A DNA stretch of 64,000 nucleotides from Rhizomys pruinosus (GCA_009823505.1 VZQC01010425.1:411668-475667); one strand, 5' to 3'; shown: positions 1-12,652, counted from the stretch's first letter. Made by a program: numbers and translations. Notes: generated from the sequence alone by a model not told the origin.

Positions 1-41
<41 letters not shown>
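1..41. repeat. (GT)n microsatellite, cut by window edge
   Basis: The window opens in an uninterrupted GT dinucleotide run that ends near base 41. The true length is unknown because the run continues to the left of the window. Confidence 0.95.
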
Positions 42-43
<2 letters not shown>

Positions 44-1380
44 TGTGCATGCATTTATTTAGGATGAAAAAGGAGAGAAATGTTAGTGAATAGAAAGAAC
101 TTAAAGCCAGAAGGTTTTTTTACAGACACCTGACCAAGCAGGAGAGAATCCAATTAGGTTAATGACTCCCTCACATCAGCAGGAACCACAGTTAAAATTT
201 ATAAAAAAAAAACTAAAGATTAAAAGAATGACAGCTTATCCTCCATGAAAACTAGGGGAGATGGAGCATAGCTACCCGTTATCCTAGTACCCGACCAGAC
301 AAAGAGGGCTTAAAATTCGCTTCTTTGAATCCTCTGAAAATATTGATAAAAGTGTGTCTCACTTGAGAGAAACTTAGGGCTAAGAGAGACAGACTGGCAT
401 GGACAGGTGCCAGAGAACCATAGGCCATACTTGTTTCCTTCTTGTCTTCTGAAAAGCTTTGCTTCATGTTGAGGTGCCAGTTGTAGCTTTTCCATGTTCT
501 TCCTCCCTTTTACCAGACCCCACAGATTCCTTGGACTGCAGGTTTCCTGGACTCACTCTGACCAGCTGCTCAGCAACTTGGCTCTTAGCTCCGAATAAGA
601 GGGGGGGTAAAAGTTATTGGAAAGCCTGAGGAGAGAGGGAAAAGACAGAACAAAGAAAGGAATGACTCAAGAAGAAGGCGAGGAGGATTCCATGGAGGAA
701 TAATTCAAGTTTACTTTTACAACTGGGAGTATTTTTATTGGAACTTGAGGTGTAACTGGGGGCTGGAAAATACAGGAATTTACACCATATACTCCAGAGC
801 ACCACAGGATCGTGACAATGTTTTGCCCAAAGCACCAAAGACAGAGGCACCAGGCAAGGATCAAAAGCAAGCAGGAAATCAGCAGGACTCTAGCATGAGG
901 GCTGGAGGTTGCCTGCTGACTTCCTAAGTGCTTCTGCCAAACTGAATCACAACAGAGTGGATCCAAACAGAAGCTTTAGGAAAATTTCCTAGGATTTAAA
1001 GAGAAATTCTCAGGGTTGACAAGCTGAAAATCTCAGCAGTTGCCTTAAGGTGAGGAATAGAAGTTAGAAGTATAAAATCTATAAGTTCATGTAGACTTAG
1101 TCCTGGCATGGACGGCAACCACATGCCATGATGGCAGCCATGTGGGGGGGGACGGGAGAGAAAAGAGATGTAGAGAAAATTAGAGAAATATGGAGAGCAG
1201 GGATTTCACAAGGCCACCTGAAGCTCAGAGTGTCCACGTGGATTCTTTGGAGAAACCAGAAAAGAAAGGGAAGAGTGAGTTAGACTTCCAATAGAAAGCC
1301 TAAAACTTAGACAAGTAAAGAGTCCATAAGCAAGGAGACAAGAAGAAAAACAAATCAATCAATTTGAAGGAGGCAAGCAA
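42..1380. other. Intergenic DNA, unclassified
   Basis: I see no gene here. Both strands contain only short frames without recognisable domains. The sequence has a poly-A stretch near 200 and a run of G near 1143-1150, and it directly precedes L1 ORF1 sequence, so part of it may be an old L1 5' UTR or an LTR. I cannot match it to another part of the window. Confidence 0.4.
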
Positions 1381-2565
1381 AGCAAGCCTTCAACACAGTG
1401 AAGAAGCACTTGGGATTCACATTGGAATACAGGCAAAGAGAAACACATATGCTAGGGACACTAAGAAGAAACAACATGGGAAAGGTGCAGTATAATTCCA
1501 CACCAAGCTCTACCAACCCTGTGGAAGACTCCTACAGTTGGATCCCCCTGGGTATGGCACAGGACACAGATGTTAGAAGTTCAATTGTGGACATACTCAA
1601 AGAAATCAAAAAAAGATAAAGAAGTCAGAGAAATTAAGAGAGAGAAAGAAAAACTCCAGTACGACCTAAAGAGAGAATAACAAAATCTGGAAGGAAGTGG
1701 AAACACTGAAGTTTTCCCATGATGAAAAAGATAAGAAAACCAACCGTTGAAACAAAGAGCTACAGGAAGAGACTGAGAAGCTCCAAAAGGAGGCAGAAAT
1801 ACTAAAGAAATCAAAAGATGAAATGAAAAAAAGCAATCAAACACTCATCCAATCAAGAGGAAAGAATGGAAAAAGCCTCAGAAGCAGAATGGGGGAAGAA
1901 GAATAAATAATATCAGAGCTAGAAGATAACACTGAACAACTAAAAACCTCAAGTAAAATTATGAAAATTTTAAAAATACACAAAAGTGGAACAACCAGGA
2001 ACTGTGGGACATTATGAAAAGATCAAACTTACGCATCATAGGAATAGAGGAAGGAGAAGAATCCCAAGGGAATGATATTGATCAGATCTTAAACAGAAAA
2101 ATAAATGAAAATTTCCCCAAAGTAAAAAAGGACAAAGCAACACAAATACAAGAAGCACATAGAACTCCAAACAGACAAGATGAGAAAAGTAACTCTCCAT
2201 GCCATATCATAGTTAAAATGCTAGACACCCCAAAAAATGACAAAATTCTGAAAGCCACAAGAGAAAAACAACAAGTTACATACAAGGGGAAAGCTATCAG
2301 AATTACAGCTAACTTTTCAGTGCAAACTGTGAAAGCAAGAAGAACATGGAGCAAAGAATCCCCAGTATTAAAGGACAATAAAGGCCAACCCAGGTTACTA
2401 TACCCAGAAAAAATGTCAATTCTAGTTGAAGTAGAGAGAAAATTTTTCCATGACATAAACAAGATGAAAGAATACATGTCCAGAAACCCAACCCTTCAGA
2501 GACTACTTGAAGCAATTCAAAGGACAGAAGAAAAGAGCAACCATCACCAGGGACCTAGATAGAGA
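1381..2565 (+). pseudogene. LINE-1 ORF1 remnant
   Basis: This is the RNA-binding chaperone ORF of a plus-strand L1. The first part (about 1400-2000) encodes a charged, Lys/Glu-rich coiled-coil-like stretch broken by stops. The second part is a 182-codon open frame (2014-2562) with the ORF1p core: the RRM segment starting RSNLRIIGIEEGEE, then QEAHRTPNRQD, then the C-terminal domain with ARRTW and QPRLLYPEK. Stops between 1620 and 2010 separate the two parts, so no full ORF1p can be made. ORF2 follows after about 50 bp, in the normal L1 order. Confidence 0.9.
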
Positions 2566-2615
2566 AATCAATAAAAGTATAACTGCAGAAGTAGAAACCT
2601 AAACCAAAACTGCAA

Positions 2616-2888
2616 GTGGATAATAAGGTGAAAGAAAGCATCACATATCTATCAGTTTTAACCTTAAATATTAATGGACCAAACTCCTTAATCAAAAGAT
2701 ATAGACTGGTAGATTGGATTAGGAAACAAAACTCATTTATATACTGTCTACAAGAAACACATCTTACCTTCAAGGGTAGGCACCACCTTAAAGTGAAAGA
2801 ATGGAAAAAAAATATTTTAAGCAAATGGTACCAAGAAGAAAGCAGGTGTTGCTATTTTAATATCAGACAAAAGAGTAAAAAATGTTAA
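2616..2888 (+). pseudogene. LINE-1 ORF2 endonuclease, N-terminal part
   Basis: The frame opens with TLNINGPNSLIKR and continues to CLQETHLTFKGRHH, the start of the L1 apurinic-like endonuclease domain (the Asn of NING and the Glu of QETH are family catalytic or metal-binding positions). The reading frame is interrupted at about 2888 by a B2 SINE and resumes near 3341 after a B1. It belongs to the same L1 as the ORF1 just upstream. Confidence 0.88.
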
Positions 2889-3158
2889 GGGGCTGGAGAG
2901 ATGGTCTAGTGGTTAAGAGAACTCACTGCTCTTGCAGAGGACAGGGGTTCGATCCCCAGCACCCACACGGCAGCTGAGAACCGTCTGTAATTCCAATTCC
3001 AGTAGAACTCCAGTTCCAGGAGAATCTGACACCCTCTTCTGACATCTGAGTCATTGCATGACATGGGTGCACAGACCTGCATGCAGAAAGTACATTCATA
3101 CGAATAAATAAATGGATAAATTTTTAAAAAATAAATACATAAAATAAGTAAAAAAAAA
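2889..3158 (+). mobile_element. B2 SINE inserted in L1 endonuclease
   Basis: A tRNA-derived SINE begins ggggctggagagatgg, passes the internal pol III box B region (ggttcgatcccc) and ends in an A/T-rich tail of ataaataaa type and poly-A. It carries the two-fold form of the ttccag block (accaattccag...actccagttccagg) that is described under the B2 finding. It lies in the same orientation as the host L1. Confidence 0.9.
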
Positions 3159-3185
3159 ATTAGAAGATACAAAGAAAGTCATTAT

Positions 3186-3340
3186 GCCACGTGTGGTGGT
3201 GCACGCCTTTAATCCTAGCACGTGGGAGGCAGAGGCAGGTGGATCTTTGTGAGTTCAAGTCCAGCCTGGTCTACAGAGCGATTTCCATGCCACCTGGGGC
3301 TACAGGGGGACCCTGTCTCAAAAAGACCAAAAAAAAAAAA
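3186..3340 (+). mobile_element. B1 SINE inserted in L1
   Basis: A 7SL-derived B1 carries the hallmark blocks ggtggtgcacgcctttaatc, gggaggcagaggcagg and a poly-A end. The flanks gtcatta (left) and gccatta (right) look like a slightly diverged target-site duplication. The L1 endonuclease frame resumes directly after the A tail. Confidence 0.93.
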
Positions 3341-4290
3341 GGCCATTACATTTTTATCAAAGGAACAATTCACCAAGAAGATTTCACAATTATGAATATA
3401 TATGCACCAAACTCTGGTGCACCAAACTTTATAAAGACAATTCTCCAGGACCACAAGTCACAGACTAACCCCAGTACACTCATAGTGGGAGATTTCAATA
3501 CCCCACTGAGTCCTTTGGATAGGTCAACAGGACAAAGAATAAACAGAGAGACATCTGAACTGAACGATATGATACACCAAATGGACCTCATAGACCTCTA
3601 CCGAACATTCCATCCTAATACCAGAGAATACACTTTCTACTCATCACAGCATGGAACATTCTCCAGAATCGACCACGTACTGGGACACAGAAGAAACTTC
3701 CACAAATACAAAAAGATTGAAATAATTTCAAGCATTCTAATGGACCACAGCACAATAAAGCTCAATATCAACATCAGGATAAGCCCTACTGTCTACAAGA
3801 ACACATGGAGACTAAACAAGACACTCCTCAATAATGAATGGGTCAAGGAAGAGATAAAAAAAGCATTCCTGGAAATGAATGACAATGATACAACACAACA
3901 AAACCTATGGGATACTTTAAAAGCAGTCATAAGAGGTATGTATATAACAGAAGTGAACGATATGACACTGTAGCTAAAAACACTTGAGAGACAACAAATG
4001 TACCCTAAACGCTATAGACTGGAAGAAATAACAAAAATAAGAGCAGAAATGAATGAAATATAAACAAATAAAATACGAAACAATCAATGAATCCAAAAGT
4101 TGGTTCTTTGAGAGAATAAGCAAGATAGACATACCTCTAGATCAGTTAACCCAAAGAAAGACGGAACAACACCAAATCAATAGAATCCATGATGAAAGGG
4201 GAAATATCACAACAGACAATGAAAATATCCAGACAATAATATGGGAATATTTAAAAAACCTATACTCTACTAAGTTTGAAAACCTAGGTG
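3341..4290 (+). pseudogene. LINE-1 ORF2 endonuclease to linker
   Basis: The frame to about 3973 covers the rest of the L1 endonuclease: [25 protein letters not shown], the IDHVLG block and the late MDHSTIKL block, where other L1 copies have SDH. The Ser-Asp-His to Met-Asp-His change sits at a conserved catalytic site, so this copy was already impaired. After a stop at 3972 the linker toward the reverse transcriptase continues in another frame ([19 protein letters not shown]) until a solo LTR interrupts it at 4296. Confidence 0.88.
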
Positions 4291-4295
4291 AAATG

Positions 4296-5594
4296 TGCCA
4301 CACCAACTCCAGTGTCTTCTGTGTGAGCAATGATGAAAGTCATAATAGCAGATGGGAGATATGTGCCCTCTGAGGCTAAGCTCCCTGGAGGTCCTTGGCA
4401 AAGTGCTCGGCTATAGCTTCCAAGATCACGACGTGCTATAAAGATGCTACGCTTCCTGGGTATTGGGATTTGCATATTGTCTTTTGATTCTTTTCCTGAG
4501 TACAGCACGACCTCAGTTCCAGAACAAGGGGAAGTTAAATGTGTCTGGAAATAAATCAGGCGAACAGAAGCTTCATGAACCTAAGCAAAATCATACAGAG
4601 AATCATTATCTAAAGGCCCTTTTGTCCTAAAAGTCCCTACAAAGATATTATGAATGAAAAACATTACACTGAGTGATATCATAGGTCAGTTACAAATAAC
4701 AAAAGTGTTTTTTCCAGACTTAATAAAAATAAAAGCTCAGTCCGTTAAGCAAGGAGCTACATCTGATAGAATTAGTAAAATAGAAATCTTAGTTACAGTT
4801 ATGCATGATAAAATACAATACATGGTCAGAGGCACGTGGCGGTCTTCTCCTTTCAGAAAAACAGAACTGGGGCTGGAGAGATGGCCTAGCGGTTAAGAGC
4901 GCTGACCACTCTTGCAGAGGACCCTGGTTTGATCCCCAGCACCCACATGGCGGTAGAGAACCATCTGAAACTCCAGTTCCAGGGGAGTCCGACACCCTCT
5001 TCTGACCTCCGCGGCATTGCACGACACGGGTGCACAAGCTTGTATGCAGACGGTACATTCATACACATACAGAAATAAATAAAAAAAAAAAAAAGAAAAA
5101 CAGAACTAATTAAGAGGCTCTCCCAGGCCATGGCTTGAATTACAGCCTAAAGATAACAAGCGGCCTTGGGAGGATGGATAGATCGGTTGCCAGGAAGGAT
5201 GGGAAGAAAGCAAATTGAAACTTCAAAGGGAAACAATGTCTCACATCTCACAAACGAACTATCCATGGTCTGTGGTTTTACGACCAATGTTTGTTCCTGG
5301 AGATGTGCTAATCTTGAGCAAAGTACCATGTGTAATTGCTTCTGGTTAGTGCTTCTGGTTAATATGTAAAACTTAAACTCTTTAGTAAAGGGCTTATTGT
5401 TCCTGAGGATGTGCTAATCTTGATCTTTCCTGACATGTACTATATAATCAGTTGCTTGCTCTTACTAAAACGCAGCAGAAAAAAAAACAATTCTGGTGTC
5501 GTTTCTGTCTGTCATATCACCGAACCTGTGCCCTCCTTCCAAGACCCCGATTCCCGCAGGCAGAGGGAACCCCCGGCTGGGTCAGTCTGCGGCA
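4296..5594 (+). mobile_element. Solo LTR (family LTR-A), first copy
   Basis: The element begins TGCCACACCAACTCC and ends TGCGGCA, giving the TG...CA termini of a retroviral LTR. It is flanked by a perfect 5-bp target duplication AAATG (4291-4295 and 5595-5599). It interrupts an L1 ORF2 whose sequence is continuous across the two flanks. A TATA-like tatataatc is at about 5441-5449, followed about 80 bp later by a gtgtcgtttctgtctgtc block. No internal retroviral genes remain. Without the B2 at 4869-5093 it is about 1.06 kb. A second copy lies at 25432-26581. Class is uncertain (ERVK or ERVL). Confidence 0.8.
4869..5093 (+). mobile_element. B2 SINE inside LTR-A
   Basis: A B2 begins ggggctggagagatggcc and ends in a long A tail. 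A perfect 14-bp target duplication, AGAAAAACAGAACT, flanks it at 4855-4868 and 5094-5107. This copy has a single actccagttccagg block, unlike the other B2 copies here. It inserted after the LTR, which itself inserted after the L1. Confidence 0.95.
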
Positions 5595-5599
5595 AAATG

Positions 5600-6305
5600 G
5601 ATGAATATCTGAAATCCTGGGAATCACCAAAGAAACAAGAAGAGATCGACAGCTTAAACAGACCCATAATATATGAAGAAATTGAAGAAGTAATAAGAAA
5701 CCTCCCCCCCCAAAAAAAAAAGCCCAGGCCGAGATGGATTCATGGCAGAATTCTATAAAACATTTCAAACAGACTTACAACCATTATTATTCAAATTGTT
5801 CAGAAGGATACAAACAGAGGGAATTGTCCCAAATTCCTCCTATGAAGCCAGCATCACTCTAATACCAAAACCAGGCAAAGATACAACCAAAATGGAGAAC
5901 TATAGACCCATCTTATTAATGAACACTGATGCAAAAATTCTCAACAAAATACCTGCAAACAGCCTACATCAAGACCCACATCAAGAAGATCATCCATCAT
6001 GACCAAGTTGGATTCATACCAGAGATGCAGGGATGTTTCAACATACAAAGATCAATAAATATTATAAAACATATAAATGGACTGAAAGAAAAAAACCACA
6101 TGATCTTTTTAATTGACGCAGAAAAAGCCTTTGACAAAATCCAGCATCCTTCATACTTAAAGTCCTACAGGGAATTTGATTGGAGGGATAATTCCACAAT
6201 GTAAACAAAGCAATGTAAACAAAATATACAAGAATCCCCCAGCCAATATCATCCTAAATGGGGAAATGACAGAAGCATTCCCTTTAAAGTTTGGAACTCC
6301 TGCAA
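5600..6305 (+). pseudogene. LINE-1 ORF2 reverse transcriptase, N-terminal half
   Basis: The interrupted L1 resumes with MDEYLKSWESPKKQEEIDS and continues with [50 protein letters not shown] and [13 protein letters not shown], the early reverse transcriptase blocks of L1 ORF2. Several frameshifts occur (near 5710, at a CCCCCC/AAAAAAAA tract, and near 5950). The L1 homology ends near 6305, before the FADD catalytic block, so the 3' half is missing. Confidence 0.88.
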
Positions 6306-7150
6306 AAGTTCCAGCCAGCCAGTATGATCTTCCCAGATTGGAAAGTTCACATTGTTGCTAAAGAGCTGTGGCCTTAAATAGCTACTGTGGGGGGTGACGT
6401 TGTGAATGAGGGACAGGTTGCATTTGCTCCAGAGGATGATGTCACAACCATAAGCATATGGGCAGGACTAATTGCATTCATCTGGTTAAATTTCAATACT
6501 CTTACTAGTATACTAATTGACAACATCATATAGTTTCTAGAAAAACAAGTTTGGATATTTTCAGGGGGCGTTAGAGTGCGACCCATCAAGGGTGGATGTG
6601 ATCAAGATAGATTGAATGCATGTATGTCTATTTCAAAGACCAAGTAAAAATACTGTTATAAAGAACATATTGTTTAAAACACTGTGGTTTTCAAATGGGA
6701 TCTGACATTAGAATGAGCTAAGTATGCAAAAGCAGTAGGTGCTACCTTATATACATAATCAAATTTAGAAATTAGGACATGGTTGGAGTTTTTCTGAAAC
6801 ATCCCCAAATTCCAGAAAACCAGTTTCTGGGGATCACCCTGTCCAGGACATTAACAATCATGTGGAATGCACATGCCAGAAGTCATTAACGTTTCACTTG
6901 TTCCAGCAAATTCTGGAATTCTCAGAGGAGGACACCTCCTCATTGTTGATCCTTAGAGAGAGGTGGGAAAAGATTCCAATAATGAGGAAATTTACTGTGA
7001 TCAGCACTTGGCAGCCATGGAAAAATGGCTTGAATAAAACATCACATTTCCTTTCTACAGCATTTGTTGTTTAGTGATGGATATTATCAAATATCAAGTT
7101 AGAAATTGTAACGATCTTGATAAATTCCTATCACCCAGTACACTGACAGG
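6306..7150. other. Intergenic DNA, no gene seen
   Basis: This A/T-rich stretch holds no convincing coding sequence or SINE. It separates the truncated L1 from the duplicated olfactory-receptor block. The 70-codon frame at 6862-7074 shows no domain. Confidence 0.5.
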
Positions 7151-8176
7151 ACTGCATCTTTATTTTAAAACTGAGCTTTGAGACATTGCTGATATCAAAT
7201 GATTGACTTTTCAAATAAGTAATATGAATTAGGCATATCTTCCACATGATCTTAATAGTAACGTCCATTAGTATAAATTTGAGGTAATATGTTAAACCCT
7301 CATGGAGACACACATGGATGTCTTAATGTAGGACACTCTGGTGTGTACCACTTTGGGGAAAGGTCTGCAGTCATGGTGAGCTTCAGATGTAGCAATGTGG
7401 CATTGCACCCTACTGATTTTATCAGCTTCAGTATAGCATCCATACATGTATAGTATAATTAACATTAATATTGCATATCGTAAAATTTTTGGTTGGAAAA
7501 GGCAGGTAGTATTTTAGAGAATGTAACTTAGGTCTTGTAGTTATCGCTGAAAGTATCATTTTCCCTAATTGATGTGCTACTATAAGGTAGGTTTAAAATA
7601 AAGAAATTGAAGACACAGCAAACTATTGTTTCATGTAAAGCCAGAAACACACAAATCAATAGTTGAGCTCATTCTTTATTGATGAATTTGGTACAAATTA
7701 GTGGGATAGATTCTTATAAAAGTTGTTAGTAAACTAAATTTCTTTTTCTGTGGCATAGCAAATTCACAACTAAATTTGGGGACTTAAGGCTCTCAGAAAT
7801 ATTAGTTATATCATTTTTCCACCAAAGGCAACAAAGTTTTCAGTATCTAGATAGAGTCAACGTAGTACAGAAGGAAATATTGAGAAATTAGAGACTGATA
7901 GAATAATAATTGCGAGCACTGGAAAATATTTCTTCAAATAAAAATCACAACTAAATTTAAGATTAGGAGCCTGTTAAATTTGATTTAATTAAAAAAATAG
8001 TCACATCATATGAAGGGAAGTTTTGGACACATTATATATAAATCATAATCAAATTAACATTAAGAGAAATGTGAATTAAAGTTAATGTTTATACTGATTT
8101 CATTGTCAGTATACACAAAAATGTTTGGAAGAGAAGAGATGGAGGAGCAGTGATTTCTAATACAAAGATCATTAGG

Positions 8177-8240
8177 TTTTTTTTTTTTTTTGGTGTGTGT
8201 GTGTGTGTTTGAGAGAGAGAGAGAGAGAAAGAGAGAGAGA
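8177..8240. repeat. Compound (T)n(GT)n(GA)n microsatellite
   Basis: A T run, a GT run and a GA run follow one another. The equivalent position in copy B (35402-35449) is a plain GT tract, so the array has changed in motif as well as length since the duplication. Confidence 0.9.
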
Positions 8241-9104
8241 TTTATGTAAACACTTTGGAAATAATACGGATTTGAGAGCTGAAGAATTAAAGTTGATCAT
8301 CCCATTGGCATCAAATTCTCTTTTATTTCCTTGAGAAAGCATAGAGACCATTTCGATAGTATACAGAAAGAAAAATATTTGTCACATCAGAAAGGCTCTG
8401 CATTTCAAATGTCATTATGCATGTATTTCCACACACAACATTCATATGAAGTGAATAGCAAGAAATAAAATATTTTTGAGATTTTTTTTTGTACAGTGAT
8501 AAGCATTTAAGGATGTTTCCTATTAAGTTTTAATTTAAGAAGCTTTCAAAATATACACTTTTTAAATAAATTGCCCAGACACAACCATGAGGCTCTAAAA
8601 CTTGATTACCGAACTTTGAAACTGAGACCTCATTTGAGTACTCATTTCTCTACTGGCCACTTCAGTTCAAAATCCATTTCAATGATTGATATGTGTCGTT
8701 ATTTTCTTACTGACTTCTAATTTTTTTCTGCTTTTTGTTGTGTGATGTTAAAATAATTCTCTCAACACACAAATCCCAGGAAAAGCCATTCTTCTCAATT
8801 CTCTGGCTCCTCACTAATATTTAGTGCTTATTATATAATTCAATTTACTTTTAAAGAAAAAAAATTTTCCTTAATTTCAGGCATAGCAATCCGTCTAGGA
8901 CAGAGAATTAGTGTGGTAATTATATTAAGCATCAGTGCACAGAGGGAAAGGCATGTACATTTCTGTCTTTGAGATTATCACAAATTGACAGAAGCATTTT
9001 TTGTAAACCCCTGGATGTCCAAGGCAAGCCATTCCTAGGATAGGGAGACATTATGGCGAAGAGAATGATGGCCAGTTCAGTATTACACTTTTTTCTTGTT
9101 ACTG

Positions 9105-10090
9105 TTATACTTCTATAAAAACTATGTCTTCATATTTGAATACTCCAATGAAAATATTAATTTCCATTTTTAGACTGAAAGCACATTCGCTGTTCAATTT
9201 CAAGTACCATGCATTTAAAATCACTTACATTTTCCAATGAAGAAAATGATATTTAATGTAATGGAAACCTTTATTGTACCAGAGAGATAAGCTGTCACTT
9301 TGTGTGCTGTGAATAAAGAAACAGTGGTCCAAACACTAAAGTAATATGTGGTACATAACACAGACAATAGGAAATGGTCAAAACTAGTCAAAGAACAATT
9401 TAAAGTGCTTTGTAGTTATTTTAGAAAAATGTAGTAGCAGAACAATCAAGAAATTTGGCTCAATAATATTTATATAATTTTTCTAAAAATACACATATAT
9501 TTTGCTGATATACTTCTAATAAATGTATGTCTTCATATTTGAATATGCCAATGAAAAATAGTATCTATTTTTAGACTGAAACACATCCACTGTTCAACTT
9601 CAAGTACAATGCATCTAAAAATCACACATTTCCCAAGGAAATGTTATTGATGATGACAATGAATGTATTGCACACCCTTATTGTCACAGAAAAATACTTT
9701 GTCATTAAGTGTCCACCTAACTTCTGAGACAGAAAACAATTAGTTTTAATTCTCTGAACACATGGCACACTACCACAAGAATGGAAGATTAGTTTAATTG
9801 GTAATCATACCCTATATAAACAGCTTCAGATGATTTTGAGACAACAACAGAGAAAATATGGCATGGGAACTTCGATTTTAAGCAGCCACTCTGTACTGTG
9901 AATAAAGAAAGAGTGATCCAAGAACTAAAGTGATAGGTGAAACATAACACAGTCAGTAGGAAACATCAATATCCAGAGTCAAAGAATAAGTTACAATGCA
10001 TTGTATTTATTTTAGAAAAAATTATAGCAGCAGGAGAGTCAAGTACTTTGGTTCAAAAATATCCATTTAATTTGAATCTTTCTAAAAACT
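9105..10090. repeat. Local direct duplication 3' of the OR pseudogene
   Basis: Two imperfect direct copies of one block lie at about 9105-9490 and 9507-10090. Shared strings include gtcttcatatttgaata (9126 and 9528), ctgtgaataaagaaa (9308 and 9897) and acataacacag (9353 and 9943). The first copy lacks a middle portion of about 200 bp. The matching place in copy B (about 36640-37250) has one copy only. Confidence 0.8.
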
Positions 10091-10091
10091 C

Positions 10092-10100
10092 ACTTACCTG
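10092..10100 (-). promoter_or_regulatory. Splice-donor consensus 3' of OR pseudogene stop
   Basis: On the minus strand the sequence reads CAG|GTAAGT, a perfect donor core, 12 nt beyond the TGA of the OR pseudogene. The intact paralog keeps the same site at 37246-37254. It could open a 3' UTR intron. Confidence 0.5.
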
Positions 10101-10112
10101 GAAAAGAACATT

Positions 10113-11051
10113 TCACATAAGACAAGATATTCTACCACCAAGTTTCTTCAAAGCTTCCTTCATGTTCCTGTTCCTTAGGCTATAAATAAATGGGTTGAGC
10201 AAAGGAGGGACCACACTATACATCACAGAAGCTACTGCAGTGTTTCTGATAGATTCAATTACTGCAGAACTAATGTACACACGCAAAGCTGTTCCATAGA
10301 ACAAGGAAACAACTGAAAGATGAGAAGCACAGGTGGAAAAAGCTTTGTGCTTTCCACCTGAGGACGGCATTCTCAAGACTGAAGATACAATGTAAATGTA
10401 TGATAACAAGATTCCACAGACAGGGCCACCCTCAAAAACAGATGCTGCAAGAAATATCAGAAGGTTATTAAGAATGGTATCAGAATATGCATGATTAATA
10501 ATCTGAGCCAGTTCACAGAAGAAGTGGGGGATTTCTATGTCTTGCAGAAAGACAAGTGTAGCAGCATCAGACTGTGGAGCAGAGCATTTGCAACGCTGAA
10601 GAATATTGAGAATAGTACCAGCAGGACACAGTAACAGAGGTTCATGGTAATAGTGTATCTCAGATGATTACAAATGGCCACATAGTGGTCATAGGCCATC
10701 ACTGCCAGCGGGAAAAATTTCCATGCCAGCAAAAATGTTTACAAAGCATATTTGAGAAAGTCATTGTGTATATGTGATACTGTCATCATGTACTTCAATG
10801 TTCACCAGCATCTTTGGGATTGTGGTTGTACTTAAACAGATGCCATTAATGGAGAAAATGGAGAGGAAGAAGTACATTGGTGTGTGGAATTGGGAGCTAG
10901 AGATAATGGTTAATATGATTAGCAAGTTTCCCAGAACTGTGACAAAGTACATGTACAAGAATACGCTGAAGACCAGAGGCAGCAGTTTATAATCATCGGT
11001 CAGTCCAAGGAGATGGAATTCTGTAACAGCTGTTTGGTTTTGCAGTTCCAT
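10113..11051 (-). pseudogene. Olfactory receptor pseudogene (family 7-like)
   Basis: This is the paralog of the intact receptor at 37267-38205, recognisable end to end from [17 protein letters not shown] to [20 protein letters not shown]. Lesions are clear by comparison. Codon 97, the conserved TM3 cysteine needed for the extracellular disulfide, is TGA (10763-10761). One base is inserted in an A run near 10707 and one is missing near 10544, so the middle third is out of frame. The DRY arginine reads His ([10 protein letters not shown]), and CNPLRY reads CNHLRY. The ATG is intact, but the pyrimidine-rich AG just upstream in the paralog is lost (ggaatg for gcaaag). No functional receptor can be made. 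Confidence 0.95.
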
Positions 11052-12104
11052 GTTTCTTATGACGACATTCCAAAAGATGAAGTAAAAATAAAATTGAATG
11101 AATGAACAGTGGTGTCAGGCAGAATCACTTGATAATGTATGAGGAAATTTATAGATATGATATTTTGTTGGTAGACAGGGATTTTGGTTTTTTATTCACC
11201 TAATACATAATGGTTGCTTACAGTAATTAAGGAACTCTCAAAACTCCCACCAACATTATTGCCCAAAGTATAGAAATGTCATAGTATTTAAATGATGATT
11301 TTTATTAAGAAGGGCTATATTTGTCATTGCGGAAAGTTCAAACCTGTTTGTACAGAATGTGATGCAAAGAAATGAGTCTTGAATAAACGTGGTGTTGAGT
11401 AGATATAATAGACTATCAGAAAAATGAGAAGTTCAAGAAGAGTCAAAAGGGCTTGTATGGAAGATATAATGGAATAAATAAGACACAGAATAATAATGTG
11501 TCTAACTGATATGAAAAAGCTTCTACATTATAAGTATGGACCCAAAAAATCTTAAGGACACCTTAACCATCATATTTATATTTTCCTCATTTTTTGACTC
11601 CTCATTGAACCCCACAATGAAATTCTAGGAATATATTTGCTTTACCTTTCAAAACTCACCTGAGTATTGAAGATTACACATCATTCCTCAAGAATTGTGG
11701 ATGAATAACTGAGTCCAAGGGCTGGTGTTTAAGAACCAACATTTCTGAGAACATAGGTGCAAGAGATGATTAGGGGCTAGCATTTTAAATGAGAACAAAG
11801 GCCAACGCAAGCAATCTCTAGATCTCAGGGGGGCTAAAAATCAAATCTCCAATTAGCCCAGTTATCTAATGCTCTATTATTCTCTTCCCATATATTCATA
11901 TTTTTTATAGAACTACAATATTTTTCAGGCCAAATTCCCTGTCTCTGGAGGCCAAATGTGTAATATCCTATTTTCTCCAATTATTGCTTCTTCCTTATTT
12001 TACAGATAGCACATTATATTTCAGTTTATTTGTTTTGTCAAGAGTGACAAAATTATATAAACAGAACAGTGAATTTCTGATTAAGAATTTCGAAACCATT
12101 CTCT

Positions 12105-12249
12105 TTTTTTCAGTCTACTTTTGAAATAGAGTCCCCATGAAGCCCCACCTGGCCTGGAATGTGCTAGGTAGACTAGCCTGGATTTGAAATCACAGAGATC
12201 CATGTGTCTCTGCCTCTGGGATTAAACACATGTGCCACTATGCCAGGCT
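12105..12249 (-). mobile_element. Old B1 SINE shared by both OR blocks
   Basis: In reverse orientation the blocks aatcacagagatccat, gcctctgggattaaacacatg and gccaggct mark a diverged B1. The same element lies at the matching place in copy B (39272-39420), so it predates the duplication. Confidence 0.8.
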
Positions 12250-12571
12250 TAAAACTTTTCTTTTCTTTAAAACTAGCACAAGGAACCAAAGAGATTCCCT
12301 TGCTAAGATGGAATTTCATATATTTAATTTCAATGTTTCAATTACAACACCAAAAATTGACATTGCTATTTAGATGTTTCTAGTCATACAGTGCATTTTG
12401 GTAGCCACAGATGATGATTAGTTGCTGGGCATGTTGTCTAACATTGGTATTCATATTACAACTCTTAGTGATTTAGACTTTGATATGAGAACCAAGAAAC
12501 TAAACGTAAGATATAATGGTATTTTTAAATGTGTATTTTTATTATGTTTAACTATGTGTTTGTGCATTCAT

Positions 12572-12584
12572 TGGTGTGTGTGTG

Positions 12585-12650
<66 letters not shown>
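12572..12650. repeat. (GT)n microsatellite
   Basis: Long GT run with a few TTTG interruptions. Open frames through it on both strands are Cys/Val or Thr/His strings and are not genes. The tract at 40381-40438 is its counterpart in copy B. Confidence 0.95.

Positions 12651-12652
<2 letters not shown>

Noticed and set aside
614..966. Frames on both strands near 614-966 as a small gene
   Set aside because: They overlap each other on opposite strands, lack domains or codon signals and have no neighbour that would support them.
2014..2562. 182-codon frame as a host gene
   Set aside because: It is the RRM and C-terminal domain of L1 ORF1p, directly followed by L1 ORF2.
9105..10090. Direct repeats as a CRISPR-like array
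   Set aside because: Only two long imperfect copies, no regular spacers and a eukaryotic context.
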